Below are positions 55,995-64,000 of a stretch of 64,000 nt of DNA, in pieces. Below the pieces are notes generated by a model. The model did not search any database and was not told where the DNA came from. It saw only the letters and a program-made list of their open reading frames with translations. The first letter of the stretch is position 1; the number at the start of each line of letters is the position of its first letter. This stretch comes from Saccharothrix sp. NRRL B-16348 (GTDB lineage Bacteria > Actinomycetota > Actinomycetes > Mycobacteriales > Pseudonocardiaceae). A program made the position numbers and the translations under genes. The stretch is taken from contig NZ_LGED01000211.1 of NCBI RefSeq assembly GCF_001280085.1, forward strand, positions 124,001 through 188,000. Reading direction: 5' to 3'.

Positions 55995-56027
55995 ATGTTT
56001 CACTGTTCATCTTGTACAGTGAAACAT
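55995..56027 (+). promoter_or_regulatory. Palindromic operator between hppD and Lrp gene
   Basis: Perfect 12-bp inverted repeat ATGTTTCACTGT / ACAGTGAAACAT with a nine-base spacer. The right arm overlaps the Lrp gene's ATG at 56026. A partial third site (ACAGTAC) lies at 55987. AT-rich against the local background. It is the natural binding site for the Lrp protein, controlling itself and hppD. Confidence 0.8.
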
Positions 56028-56520
56028 GCCTTCGGACCCGCAAGCTGAACACTCTGACCAGGCCGTCGACGCTCTGGACGCACGGCTGTTGCTGCTGCTC
56101 ACCGACGAGCCGAGGCTGGGCGTGCTGGAGTGCTCACGGCGCCTCGGCGTGGCCCGCGGCACGGTGCAGGCCCGGCTGGACCGGCTGGTGGCGCGCGGCG
56201 TGCTGACGGGCTTCCCGCCGGCGCTCGACCTGGCCGCGATGGGCTACGGGCTGACCGCGTTCGCCGTGCTGGAGATCGCCCAGGGGCGGCGGCACGAGGT
56301 GTCGCAGGGGCTGGCCGCGATCAACGAGGTGTGCGAGGTGCACGCGACGACCGGACCCGGTGACCTGTTCGCGCGGGTCGTCGCCCGGTCCAACGCCGAC
56401 CTGCAGCGCGTGATCGACTCGATCGTGGACGTGCCGGGCGTGCAGCGGCTGTCCACCTCGATCGCCCTCTCCACCCCGGTACCGCCCCGCGTGCGGCCCC
56501 TGCTGGAACGCGTCACGTGA
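56026..56520 (+). CDS. Lrp/AsnC family transcriptional regulator
   Basis: A 164-residue regulator. The winged-helix N-terminus (about 15-65, LDARLLLLLTDEPRLGVLECSRRLGV then GTVQARLDRLVARG) is followed by the RAM/AsnC ligand domain (about 75-155, VLEIAQGRRHEV and VHATTGPGDLFARVVARSN). It is divergent from hppD, so it probably senses tyrosine, phenylalanine or a catabolite and controls that gene. The start is the ATG at 56026; translation may be leaderless, since the operator palindrome covers the site and no ribosome binding site is visible. Confidence 0.9.
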   Translation: MPSDPQAEHSDQAVDALDARLLLLLTDEPRLGVLECSRRLGVARGTVQARLDRLVARGVLTGFPPALDLAAMGYGLTAFAVLEIAQGRRHEVSQGLAAINEVCEVHATTGPGDLFARVVARSNADLQRVIDSIVDVPGVQRLSTSIALSTPVPPRVRPLLERVT

Positions 56521-56560
56521 ACGTGTGGATCAGGTGACCGGATCAGGTGACGCGACAGCA

Positions 56561-56594
56561 GAAGGGCGGCCACCCCGCGTGGTGGCCGCCCTTC
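56561..56594. terminator. Bidirectional terminator between Lrp gene and greA
   Basis: Perfect 14-bp stem GAAGGGCGGCCACC / GGTGGCCGCCCTTC with a six-base loop between convergent genes. Confidence 0.9.
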
Positions 56595-56608
56595 CGGTGT
56601 CTGGGGGG

Positions 56609-57103
56609 TCAGCCGGCGTACGGCACGGCCTTGATCAGCGTCACTTTCATCGTGCTGCCGTTGGGCAGCTCGTACTGCCGTGCCTCGCCCTCCTTCGCGC
56701 CGAGCAACGCCTTGCCCAGCGGCGACGACGGGGAGTAGACCTCGAGGGCGCCGTGCGCGCCCTCCTCACGGGTGGCGAGCAGGAACTCCTCCGTCTCGTC
56801 ATCACCGTCGTAACGCACAGTGAGCACCATGCCGGGCGCCGCGACGCCCGTCACCGTGGGCGCCTCGCCGACCTTGGCGACCCTCAGCAGCTCCTGCAGC
56901 TGGCGGATGCGGGCCTCCTGCTTGCCCTGCTCCTCACGGGCCGCGTGGTACCCGCCGTTCTCGCGGAGGTCACCCTCTTCGCGACGCGCGTTGATCTCCG
57001 CAGCAATGACCGGGCGATTCTCGATCATCTCGTCCAGCTCCCCCTTGAGCCGGTCGTAGGCCTCCTGGGTCAGCCAGGTCACCTCAGTGTCGCTCACGGT
57101 CAC
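56609..57103 (-). CDS. greA: Transcription elongation factor GreA
   Basis: A 164-residue factor that rescues backtracked RNA polymerase by stimulating transcript cleavage. The N-terminal coiled coil carries [19 protein letters not shown] and the acidic tip region [19 protein letters not shown]; the C-terminal domain has [22 protein letters not shown] at 57103 follows GAGGAG by a short spacing; GTG 57097 is an alternative giving 162 residues. Longer in-frame extensions upstream have no similarity. Position between metB and DUF4307 matches Rv1080c. Confidence 0.95.
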   Translation of the reverse strand: MTVSDTEVTWLTQEAYDRLKGELDEMIENRPVIAAEINARREEGDLRENGGYHAAREEQGKQEARIRQLQELLRVAKVGEAPTVTGVAAPGMVLTVRYDGDDETEEFLLATREEGAHGALEVYSPSSPLGKALLGAKEGEARQYELPNGSTMKVTLIKAVPYAG

Positions 57104-57288
57104 CAACTCCTCGTCTTGCTCCGGCCCACGGCGTGGGCTGGCAGTTCCCGGGCGCACCAGCCCGGAACGGAAAAACACGGCCCGCGTCGGGGCCGTGCTG
57201 AAAGGCCAGAGTAACAGACACAGAACGATCGGCGACGGCGTTTTGTTCCCGGATCCGCCACTAAACCCGCAGATCACCCGCTTGGCCG

Positions 57289-57699
57289 CTACCTCGTGGA
57301 CAGGTACGCCGGAACCTGGTAGGAGCAGCCGAAGACCTCGCCGGTGACGGGTGGTTTGGACGTCCGCAGCACGGTCGTCGCGCGCACCGTGCCGGCTCCC
57401 GGCTCGACCAGGACCTCCCGCCGGCCCGCCTCGTCGCCGTCCTGGGAACGCGCGCGCACGATGCACACCACGGGCTGGTCCGGTGTCTGCCTGACCACCT
57501 CGAACGTGATCTCGACCGAGCTGTCGCCCCGCACCTCGAACGCCGTCTGCTTGGCCTCGACGGGCATCGTGCCCAGGTTGCGGTAGCCGACCCACGCGAC
57601 GACCCCGCCCACCAGCACCGCGATCACGGGGAGTGACCACCGCGCCCACCTGGGCAGGGACCTGCGGGGTGTCCCGTACCGACCCTCCGGCAGTGCCAC
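57289..57699 (-). CDS. DUF4307 membrane protein
   Basis: A 136-residue protein with a short cytosolic N-terminus ([13 protein letters not shown], typical for DUF4307), one membrane segment (about 20-42) and an extracytoplasmic beta-rich domain containing two cysteines ([18 protein letters not shown]). Function unknown; corresponds to Rv1081c. GTG 57699 gives the standard N-terminus; the frame can be read from 57744, adding 15 residues that look unrelated. It is divergent from mca. The gap to greA (57104-57288) holds no gene. Confidence 0.87.
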   Translation of the reverse strand: MALPEGRYGTPRRSLPRWARWSLPVIAVLVGGVVAWVGYRNLGTMPVEAKQTAFEVRGDSSVEITFEVVRQTPDQPVVCIVRARSQDGDEAGRREVLVEPGAGTVRATTVLRTSKPPVTGEVFGCSYQVPAYLSTR

Positions 57700-57809
57700 T
57701 GTCCAAAGCCTTCCCGCCTGTGGGGAACAATGTCCCTCGACCACCGCGTTGAGTGTCGCAGGGGCTGGACCAGACAGGTCCGGCAGGGGCGAGGAGGAGC
57801 ACCACCGTC

Positions 57810-58691
57810 ATGGTTGAGAAGCTGCGCCTGATGGCGGTGCACGCGCACCCCGACGACGAGTCCAGCAAGGGCGCCGCCACGATGGCCCGCTACGTGGCCG
57901 AGGGCCACGAGGTCATGGTCGTGACCTGCACGGGCGGTGAGGCGGGCAGCATCCTGAACCCCGCCATGGACCGCCCCGACGTGCTGGAGAACATCGCCGA
58001 GATCCGCCGGCAGGAGATGGCGCGCGCCGCCGAGATCCTCGGCGTGCAGCACCGCTGGCTCGGTTTCGTCGACTCGGGCCTGCCCGAGGGCGACCCGCTG
58101 CCGCCGCTGCCCGAGGGCTGCTTCGCGCTGGTCCCGCTGGAGGAGTCGACGCCGCCGCTGGTCCAGGCGATCCGCGAGTTCCGCCCGCACGTGATCGTCA
58201 CCTACGACGAGAACGGCGGCTACCCGCACCCCGACCACATCCGCTGCCACGAGGTGTCGATCGCCGCGTTCGACGCGGCCGGCGACCCCGAGCGGTACCC
58301 CGAGCTGGGCGAGCCGTGGCAGCCGCTGAAGCTGTACTACTCGCACGGCTTCTCCCGCGCGAAGCTGATGGCGTTCCACGAGGCCCTGATCGCCGAGGGC
58401 CAGGAGTCCCCGTACGCCGAGTGGCTGGCGGGCTGGGACACCGACAAGCCGGACGTGATCGAGCGGGTCACGACCCGCGTCGAGTGCGCCGACTTCTTCC
58501 CGGTGCGCGATGAGGCCCTCAAGGCCCACGCGACCCAGATCGACCCTGAGAGCCGCTGGTTCGCCGTGCCGCTGGAGATGCAGCGCTCGGTGTGGCCGAC
58601 GGAGGAGTACGAGTTGGCGCGGTCGCTGGTCGACAGCACCGTGCCCGAGGACGACCTGTTCGCGGGCGTCCGGGAGAGGGTGACCGCGTGA
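57810..58691 (+). CDS. mca: Mycothiol S-conjugate amidase
   Basis: A 293-residue zinc amidase that cleaves mycothiol-toxin conjugates to a mercapturic acid and glucosamine-inositol, detoxifying electrophiles. Zinc ligands are in [13 protein letters not shown] (His13, Asp16) and [11 protein letters not shown] (the second His). The ATG at 57810 follows GAGGAGGA. MshB is the closest paralogue, but position (Rv1082 order) and the region [18 protein letters not shown] favour Mca. Presence of mycothiol chemistry confirms an actinobacterium. Confidence 0.94.
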   Translation: MVEKLRLMAVHAHPDDESSKGAATMARYVAEGHEVMVVTCTGGEAGSILNPAMDRPDVLENIAEIRRQEMARAAEILGVQHRWLGFVDSGLPEGDPLPPLPEGCFALVPLEESTPPLVQAIREFRPHVIVTYDENGGYPHPDHIRCHEVSIAAFDAAGDPERYPELGEPWQPLKLYYSHGFSRAKLMAFHEALIAEGQESPYAEWLAGWDTDKPDVIERVTTRVECADFFPVRDEALKAHATQIDPESRWFAVPLEMQRSVWPTEEYELARSLVDSTVPEDDLFAGVRERVTA

Positions 58692-58972
58692 CCTCGTTCG
58701 ACCCGATCCCGTGGGAGCAGACCACGGCGATCGTCCTGGCCCAGCCGCCGTCCACGGAGAAGGACCCGGGCGGCCAGCAGGAGGACTTCGGCAAGTCCTC
58801 CCCGCTGGGGCTGCTGATCCTGGTGCTGTTCTTCATCGCCGTGGTGTTCCTGGTCAAGTCGATGACCAAGCACCTGAAGAAGCTGCCCGCGTCGTTCGAC
58901 GAGCCGGAGGCCGAGCCGAAGGCGAAGCCCGAGGCCAAGGCGGGCAACGGCAACGGCGGGAACAGCGACTAG
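58688..58972 (+). CDS. Small single-pass membrane protein (Rv1083-like)
   Basis: A 94-residue protein with one membrane segment (about 38-57, [17 protein letters not shown]), a short N-terminus and a charged C-terminal tail rich in Lys, Glu, Pro and finally Gly/Asn. GTG 58688 overlaps the mca stop (GTGA), so the two are co-translated; conserved next to mca in actinobacteria. Function unknown. It ends 16 bases before the convergent metallophosphatase gene. Confidence 0.85.
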   Translation: MTSFDPIPWEQTTAIVLAQPPSTEKDPGGQQEDFGKSSPLGLLILVLFFIAVVFLVKSMTKHLKKLPASFDEPEAEPKAKPEAKAGNGNGGNSD

Positions 58973-58987
58973 CAGCGGCTCGTCCGC

Positions 58988-59734
58988 CTACTGCTCGTAC
59001 CAGGTGCGGAGGGCGGGGACGGAGACCAGTTCCCGCTCCGGGTAGCGCAGCGCGGTGAGCCTGCCGCCGAACACGCAACCCGTGTCCAGGCACAGGGTGC
59101 CGTTCACCCACTCCGGCTCCTCGACCGGTGTGTGTCCATAGAGGACCATCGCGGCGCCGCGGTAGTCGCGGGCCCACGGGTAGCGGACGGGGAAGCCGCG
59201 CGAGTCGAACTCGCCCGTGCGGACGCCCCACAGCGCCAGCGACCGCATCCGCGGCGACTCGCTGCCGTGGAAGCGCTCCGGCAGCCCGGCGTGCGCGATC
59301 ACGAGCTTGCCGCCGTCCAGCACGTAGTGCGGCACCAGCGAGTCGCAGAACGCCAGCACCTCCGCCCGGAACTCCGGCGTCTCGCGGGCCAGTTGCTCCA
59401 ACGAGTGCTCCAGACCGTGGTTGACCTGGACCTGGTGGCCCTTCAACGCGCGCACCAGCTTCTCCTCGTGGTTGCCGCGCACGGAGACGGCGTTGCCCGC
59501 CGCCACCATGCCCATCACGAGCCGCAGCACGCCCGGCGTGTCCGGACCGCGGTCCACGAGGTCGCCCAGGAACGCCACCTTGCGGCCCTCCGGGTGCGCT
59601 CCTTCGGCGGAATAGCCCAGTTCGCGCAGCAGGTGGTCGAGCTCGACCCGGCACCCGTGCACGTCGCCGACGACGTCGAACGGCCCGGTCTCGTGGCGCA
59701 GGTCGTGCGGCGGCGGGTCACCGGAGGGCTCCAT
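58988..59734 (-). CDS. Metallophosphoesterase
   Basis: A 248-residue calcineurin-like phosphatase. The five metal-binding blocks are present: GDVHG (23-27), GDLVDRG (57-63), GNHE (88-91), HAGLPE and YGHTPVEEP. The size and the blocks match bacterial Ser/Thr or Ap4A-type phosphatases such as PrpA and the phosphatase domain of Pnkp. The natural substrate is not clear. ATG start 59734. Divergent from the YyaL-type gene with about 50 bases between, and not part of the mycobacterial gene order. Confidence 0.88.
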   Translation of the reverse strand: MEPSGDPPPHDLRHETGPFDVVGDVHGCRVELDHLLRELGYSAEGAHPEGRKVAFLGDLVDRGPDTPGVLRLVMGMVAAGNAVSVRGNHEEKLVRALKGHQVQVNHGLEHSLEQLARETPEFRAEVLAFCDSLVPHYVLDGGKLVIAHAGLPERFHGSESPRMRSLALWGVRTGEFDSRGFPVRYPWARDYRGAAMVLYGHTPVEEPEWVNGTLCLDTGCVFGGRLTALRYPERELVSVPALRTWYEQ

Positions 59735-59787
59735 GACCCCAGTCTGATCGACGCGTCCGCCGGTTGTCCGGGATTTACTGTGGAGCC

Positions 59788-61755
59788 ATGACGAACCGGC
59801 TCGCGTCCTCGACCAGCCCCTACCTCCTCCAGCACGCGGACAACCCGGTGCACTGGCGCCCGTGGTCGCCGGAGGCGTTCGAGGAGGCGCGCGAACGGGG
59901 CGTGCCGGTGCTGCTCTCGGTCGGGTACGCGGCGTGCCACTGGTGCCACGTGATGGCGCACGAGTCGTTCGAGGACGAGGCCACCGCGGCGTACATGAAC
60001 GAGCACTTCGTCAACGTGAAGGTGGACCGCGAGGAGCGGCCGGACGTGGACGCCGTCTACATGGCGGTCACGCAGGCGCTCAGCGGGCACGGCGGCTGGC
60101 CCATGACGTGCTTCCTCACGCCCGACGGCGAGCCGTTCTACGCGGGCACGTACTACCCGCCGTCGCCCCGGCCGGGCCTGCCGTCGTTCCGCCAGGTGCT
60201 GGAGGCCATCGACCACGCGTGGCGGGAGCAGGGCGACGAGGTGCGCGAGTCGGCGGCCGGGATCGTGGCGCAGCTCGCGTTCAAGCCACTGCCGCAGTCC
60301 ACTGTGGACGACGAGGTGCTGGCCGGCGCGGTGGTGTCGCTCCTCGGGCACTTCGACCGGGTCAACGCCGGTTTCGGCGGCGCGCCCAAGTTCCCGCCGT
60401 CGATGGTGCTGGAGTTCCTGCTGCGCCACCACGAGCGGACCGGGTCCGTGGAGGCGCTGTCGATGGCGCGAACGACGTGCGACGCGATGGCCAACGGCGG
60501 GCTGTACGACCAGCTGGCGGGCGGGTTCGCGCGGTACAGCGTGGACGCGGCGTGGGTGGTGCCGCACTTCGAGAAGATGTTGTACGACAACGCTTTGCTG
60601 CTGCGCGCGTACACGCACCTGAGCCGGCGCGACGACAACCCGCGGTACCGCCAGGTGGTCCGTGACACGGCGGAGTTCCTGATCCGCGACCTCGGCACTG
60701 CGGAGGGTGGGTTCGCGGCGTCGTTGGACGCGGACACCGACGGCGTCGAGGGGTTGACGTACGTGTGGACGCCCGCGCAGCTGGTCCAGGTGCTGGGGTT
60801 GGCGACCGGAGCGCGCGCTGCGGCGCTGTACGGCGTCACGGACGAGGGCACGTTCGAGCACGGCGCGTCGACGTTGCGGATGCTCGGCTCGCCGGACCCG
60901 GAGATCGCCGCCAAACTGCTGCAGGCACGCGACCGCCGACCGCAGCCGGGGCGTGACGACAAGGTCGTGACGGCGTGGAACGGCCTGGCGATCGCGGCGC
61001 TGGCCGAGGCGGGCGCGGTGTTCGGCGAGCCCCGGTGGGTGGAGGCGGCGGTGCGGGCGGCGTCCCTGGTCCTGGACGTGCACCTGGTCGACGGGCGGCT
61101 CCTGCGGACGTCCCGCAACGGTGCGGCGGGCACGGCGGCGGGCGTGCTGGAGGACTACGGCTGCTTCGCCGACGGACTGCTCGCGCTGCACCAGGCGACC
61201 GGTGACGTCCGGTGGTTCACCGTCGCCTGTGGACTGCTGGACACGGCGTTGGCGCGGTTCGCGGGCGAGGAACCCGGCGTCTACTACGACACGGCGGACG
61301 ACGCCGAGGCGTTGGTGCAGCGGCCGTCGGACCCGTCGGACAACGCGAGCCCGTCCGGCGCGTCGGCGCTGGCCTCGGCGCTCGTGACGGCGTCCGTGCT
61401 GGGCGGGCCGTCGACCTACCGCGACGCCGCCGAGGCCGCTCTCGGCCGCGCCGGCCTGCTGGCCGCCCGGGAACCCCGGTTCGCCGGGCACTGGCTGAGC
61501 GTGGCCGAGGCGTTGGCCCTCGGGCCCGTGCAGGTCGCGGTGGTCGGTGACGCGTCCGACCTGGTCAGCGCCGCGTGGACCGGCGTGCACGGCGGCGGCG
61601 TGGTGGTGGCGGGCGCGCCGGACTCCGCGCCGCTGCTGGCCGACCGGCCGTTGGTGGACGGCGGTGCGGCGGCCTACGTGTGCCGCGGGTACGTGTGCGA
61701 CCGGCCCGTGACGTCGGTGGCGGAACTGACCGCGGCCCTGGCTGTCCACCGTTAG
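59788..61755 (+). CDS. Thioredoxin domain protein, YyaL/DUF255 family
   Basis: A 655-residue protein with an N-terminal thioredoxin-fold DUF255 domain whose CHWCH motif (Cys50, Cys53) lies in [11 protein letters not shown]. An alpha/alpha-barrel domain similar to N-acylglucosamine 2-epimerases follows (about 270-600). The start of the protein, [16 protein letters not shown], is invariant in the family. Spermatogenesis-associated SPATA20 is the eukaryotic member. Function in bacteria is uncertain. ATG start 59788. Position before hemolysin III matches Rv1084. Confidence 0.92.
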   Translation: MTNRLASSTSPYLLQHADNPVHWRPWSPEAFEEARERGVPVLLSVGYAACHWCHVMAHESFEDEATAAYMNEHFVNVKVDREERPDVDAVYMAVTQALSGHGGWPMTCFLTPDGEPFYAGTYYPPSPRPGLPSFRQVLEAIDHAWREQGDEVRESAAGIVAQLAFKPLPQSTVDDEVLAGAVVSLLGHFDRVNAGFGGAPKFPPSMVLEFLLRHHERTGSVEALSMARTTCDAMANGGLYDQLAGGFARYSVDAAWVVPHFEKMLYDNALLLRAYTHLSRRDDNPRYRQVVRDTAEFLIRDLGTAEGGFAASLDADTDGVEGLTYVWTPAQLVQVLGLATGARAAALYGVTDEGTFEHGASTLRMLGSPDPEIAAKLLQARDRRPQPGRDDKVVTAWNGLAIAALAEAGAVFGEPRWVEAAVRAASLVLDVHLVDGRLLRTSRNGAAGTAAGVLEDYGCFADGLLALHQATGDVRWFTVACGLLDTALARFAGEEPGVYYDTADDAEALVQRPSDPSDNASPSGASALASALVTASVLGGPSTYRDAAEAALGRAGLLAAREPRFAGHWLSVAEALALGPVQVAVVGDASDLVSAAWTGVHGGGVVVAGAPDSAPLLADRPLVDGGAAAYVCRGYVCDRPVTSVAELTAALAVHR

Positions 61756-61803
61756 CGAACCCCTCGGCTGCACCGGCGTTACGCGCGTAGCGTCAGCATC
61801 ACC

Positions 61804-61817
61804 GTAATCATGTAATC
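61804..61817 (+). promoter_or_regulatory. Paired GTAATC sites before the 185-residue protein gene
   Basis: GTAATC at 61804-61809 and 61812-61817, an 8-bp-spaced direct repeat, 15 bases upstream of the start codon. AT-rich for this region. Possibly a regulator site or the core promoter; unproven. Confidence 0.35.
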
Positions 61818-61831
61818 GAAGGTGGTGCGCG

Positions 61832-62389
61832 ATGCGACGAGGCTGGGGAGGTCGGGGCGGCTGGCAGCAGGCCGAGCAGCCGCCGGCGGACGACGCGGCG
61901 GGCTGGTTCGGCGGCAGGCTGCCCGACGGCTGGTTCACCGAGGCGCCGGTCGTGACGGTGGACCGGGAGGAGATCCTGGTCGTGGGCACACTGCCCGCGT
62001 TGGAGAGCACGTTCGCGGACGACGCCGAACGCGCCGCGGCCGAGTCGGGCCGCATCAGCCGGTTCCGCGAGCAGACGAGGGACGAGCGGATCGAGATCGC
62101 CCGCCAAGCCGAACACCGCTACCGGCGCAAGGTCGCGTGGGGCGCCCGGCTCGGTGGGACGGAGGAGCTGTTCACCACCCTGTCCGTGCCGGTGATGACA
62201 CGGCTGCGGCAGCCCGAGCGGATGGTGCTGGACACGCTGGTCGCGGCCGGTGTGGCGCGGTCGCGTTCAGAGGCGCTGGCGTGGGCCGTGCGGCTGGTGG
62301 GCGAGCACGCGGACACGTGGCTGACCGACCTGCGCGAGGCGATGACCCGTGTCGACGACCTGCGCGCCCAAGGCCCCGACCTGGCGTGA
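61832..62389 (+). CDS. Conserved hypothetical protein
   Basis: A 185-residue soluble protein. A short glycine/tryptophan-rich N-terminus (RRGWGGRGGWQQ) and an acidic middle are followed by a charged helix (RFREQTRDERIEIARQAEHRYRRK). The C-terminal helical region (MTRLRQPERMVLDTLVAAGVARSRSEALAWAVRLV) resembles a ribbon-helix-helix or CopG-like segment. I do not recognise a named family. ATG 61832 with GAAGGTGG ahead is the start. Good codon use supports a real gene. It stands between conserved genes and is followed by a terminator. Confidence 0.72.
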   Translation: MRRGWGGRGGWQQAEQPPADDAAGWFGGRLPDGWFTEAPVVTVDREEILVVGTLPALESTFADDAERAAAESGRISRFREQTRDERIEIARQAEHRYRRKVAWGARLGGTEELFTTLSVPVMTRLRQPERMVLDTLVAAGVARSRSEALAWAVRLVGEHADTWLTDLREAMTRVDDLRAQGPDLA

Positions 62390-62396
62390 CCACGGC

Positions 62397-62425
62397 CCCG
62401 TTTCCCGACCGGTTCGGGAAACGGG
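62397..62425. terminator. Bidirectional terminator before hemolysin III gene
   Basis: 11-bp perfect stem CCCGTTTCCCG / CGGGAAACGGG with a seven-base loop, between the plus-strand hypothetical gene and the convergent hemolysin III gene. Confidence 0.8.
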
Positions 62426-62469
62426 CCACCCACCCCGACCTGACCGGCGTGAACGTCCTCTTAATCGCG

Positions 62470-63141
62470 TCAGGAGTAGATCGCGAACCAGATGGCGATG
62501 TAGTGGCACAGCGCCGCCAGCACGGTGGCCGCGTGGAAGAACTCGTGGTAGCCGAAGACCTCCGGCCAGGGATTCGGCCAGCGGGAGGCGTAGAAGACGG
62601 CGCCCACCGTGTAGAGCAGGCCGCCCACCAGGAGCAGGACCAGGGCCGCCACGCCGACGTGGTGCAGCAGGTCGGGCAGGACGAAGACCGCCACCCAGCC
62701 CAGGGCGATGTAGATCGGCACGCCGAGCCAGCGCGGGGCGTGCGGCCAGGCCAGTTTCAGCGTCACGCCGCCCAACGCGCCGAGCCAGACCACGAGCAGC
62801 ACGACGTTCCCCGTGTCCGGGGGCATCGCCAGCAGCGCGAACGGGGTGTAGGTGCCGGCGATGAAGACGAAGATCATCGAGTGGTCGAGGCGCTTCATCC
62901 ACGTGCGCGCCCGCACGCTGACCCAGTTCACCCGGTGGTACAGGGCGCTCACGCCGAACAGGCCGAGCACGGTCGCCCCGTACACGGACGTCGCCAGCGC
63001 GGCCTTCGCCGACACGGTGGCCGCGGCCAGGGCGATCAGCGTCGCGCCTGTCGCCACGGACACCACGAACGACCAGAGGTGCAGCCAACCCCGCAGGCGA
63101 GGCCGCAGCGCGGGCTGCGGGGTATGAGTCGACGTGGTCAC
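62470..63141 (-). CDS. Hemolysin III family membrane protein (TrhA)
   Basis: A 223-residue membrane protein with seven predicted transmembrane segments, of the PAQR/hemolysin III family (Rv1085c type). Conserved metal-binding features are SALYHRVNW in the first third and [17 protein letters not shown] at the end. TrhA-type proteins regulate membrane energetics or lipid balance; haemolysis is a legacy name. The start ATG at 63141 is preferred over a start 20 codons upstream. Divergent from the prenyltransferase gene. Confidence 0.93.
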   Translation of the reverse strand: MTTSTHTPQPALRPRLRGWLHLWSFVVSVATGATLIALAAATVSAKAALATSVYGATVLGLFGVSALYHRVNWVSVRARTWMKRLDHSMIFVFIAGTYTPFALLAMPPDTGNVVLLVVWLGALGGVTLKLAWPHAPRWLGVPIYIALGWVAVFVLPDLLHHVGVAALVLLLVGGLLYTVGAVFYASRWPNPWPEVFGYHEFFHAATVLAALCHYIAIWFAIYS

Positions 63142-63222
63142 GCCCCGAGGTTACGGGAGCGTAGGTGACCCGGTCAGCACACGACGGCGTGACCGCGCCC
63201 ACCCGGCGTACGCTCTTCCAGC

Positions 63223-64000
63223 GTGGGTCTTCGCGAACAGGTCAAGAGCGTCCTGCTCAAGGGTTACGAGTTCCGCCTCAACCGATGGCTCGACGGCAAG
63301 CAACGACCACGTCACGTCGGCGTGGTGCTCGACGGCAACCGTCGGTGGGCCAAGGAGGCGGGTTTCACCGACGTCGCGCACGGCCACCGGGCTGGCGCCC
63401 GCAAGATCCTGGAACTGCTGAGCTGGTGCCGCGAGGCCGAGGTCGAGGTCGTCACGCTGTGGATGCTGTCCACCGACAACCTCAACCGGCCCACCGAGGA
63501 ACTGGGTCCGCTGCTCGACATCATCGCCGACATCGTCGACGAACTCGCCGAGCCCGGTAACCCGTGGCGCATCCGGCACGTCGGCGCGCTGGACATGCTG
63601 CCGACCGAGACCGCCGCCCGCCTGTCCGCGGCGGCGCTGCGCACCAAGGGCCGCACCGGCCTGGAGGTCAACGTCGCGGTCGGCTACGGCGGCCGGCAGG
63701 AGATCGCCGACGCCGTCCGTAAGCTGCTGCAGAAGCACGCCGAGTCCGGCGGCACGATCGAGGAGCTCGCCGAGGTCCTGGACGTCGACCACATCGCCGA
63801 ACACCTCTACACGTCCGGTCAGCCCGACCCGGACCTGCTCATCCGCACCTCGGGCGAGCAGCGCCTGTCCGGCTTCATGCTGTGGCAGTCCGCGCACTCC
63901 GAGTTCTGGTTCTGCGAGGCCTACTGGCCCGAGTTCCGCCGCACCGACTTCCTGCGCGCCCTGCGCGACTACGCCATCCGGCACCGCCGCTTCGGCTCGT
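63223..64000 (+). CDS. Cis-prenyltransferase (UppS/Rv1086 family), 3' truncated
   Basis: The first 259 codons of a Z-type isoprenyl diphosphate synthase; the frame is open to the window end, so the gene is only cut off by the window. Asp37 in VVLDGNRRWAK binds the substrate pyrophosphate. Further motifs are HRAGARKI, TLWMLSTDNLNRP, VGYGGRQEIADAV and LIRTSGEQRLSGFMLWQ. In M. tuberculosis Rv1086, in the same place after the hemolysin III gene, makes Z,E-farnesyl diphosphate for the decaprenyl carrier. Short-chain activity here is likely but needs testing. GTG start at 63223. Confidence 0.95.
   Translation, partial: MGLREQVKSVLLKGYEFRLNRWLDGKQRPRHVGVVLDGNRRWAKEAGFTDVAHGHRAGARKILELLSWCREAEVEVVTLWMLSTDNLNRPTEELGPLLDIIADIVDELAEPGNPWRIRHVGALDMLPTETAARLSAAALRTKGRTGLEVNVAVGYGGRQEIADAVRKLLQKHAESGGTIEELAEVLDVDHIAEHLYTSGQPDPDLLIRTSGEQRLSGFMLWQSAHSEFWFCEAYWPEFRRTDFLRALRDYAIRHRRFGS

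Overview
High-GC DNA from an actinobacterium, most likely of the Pseudonocardiales (Saccharothrix/Actinosynnema/Lentzea type). Three things point there: gene order over long stretches matches the Mycobacterium tuberculosis chromosome, starts are often GTG with four-base ATGA/GTGA overlaps, and a mycothiol gene (mca) is present. No phage, transposase, CRISPR or rRNA was seen.

Two core blocks bracket the window. The left one (1-17 kb) follows the Rv1020-Rv1026 order: mfd, a SurA-like lipoprotein, mazG, a lytic transglycosylase, eno, ftsB/divIC, DUF501, ppx. It is expanded by a tricorn-like S41 protease, a small minus-strand cluster, a second transglycosylase and a secreted CBM2 protein. The right one (47.7-64 kb) follows Rv1074c-Rv1086: thiolase, SGNH hydrolase, cystathionine beta-synthase, proline-rich RDD protein, metB, greA, DUF4307, mca, small membrane protein, YyaL-type protein, hemolysin III and a cis-prenyltransferase. 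An hppD/Lrp pair is inserted.

The middle (17-47 kb) is more variable. It holds an oligopeptide ABC importer (17.3-22.7 kb), an S10 peptidase-like protein, udgB, and an AbiE-like toxin-antitoxin pair sitting between two copies of the udgB 3' end (24.9-27.1 kb). Next come a DUF4129/MoxR/DUF58 operon and a type II NADH dehydrogenase. A short peptide, an ATP-grasp ligase and a SagB-type dehydrogenase form a candidate RiPP or scaffold-peptide locus (33.4-35.7 kb). After it lie an unusual UAA-anticodon tRNA, a DUF885 protein, a NarL-type two-component system, a complete PQQ operon in the order pqqA-C-D-E-B, and a thioester-adhesin/class F sortase/deacetylase group.

Two repeat systems stand out. 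One is a 22-bp polar tandem repeat found at four operon ends, usually next to a terminator hairpin. The other is a 0.58-kb nested inverted repeat in front of ppx. The best candidates for undescribed biology are the peptide/ATP-grasp/SagB locus, the udgB-targeted AbiE-like island and these two repeat families.
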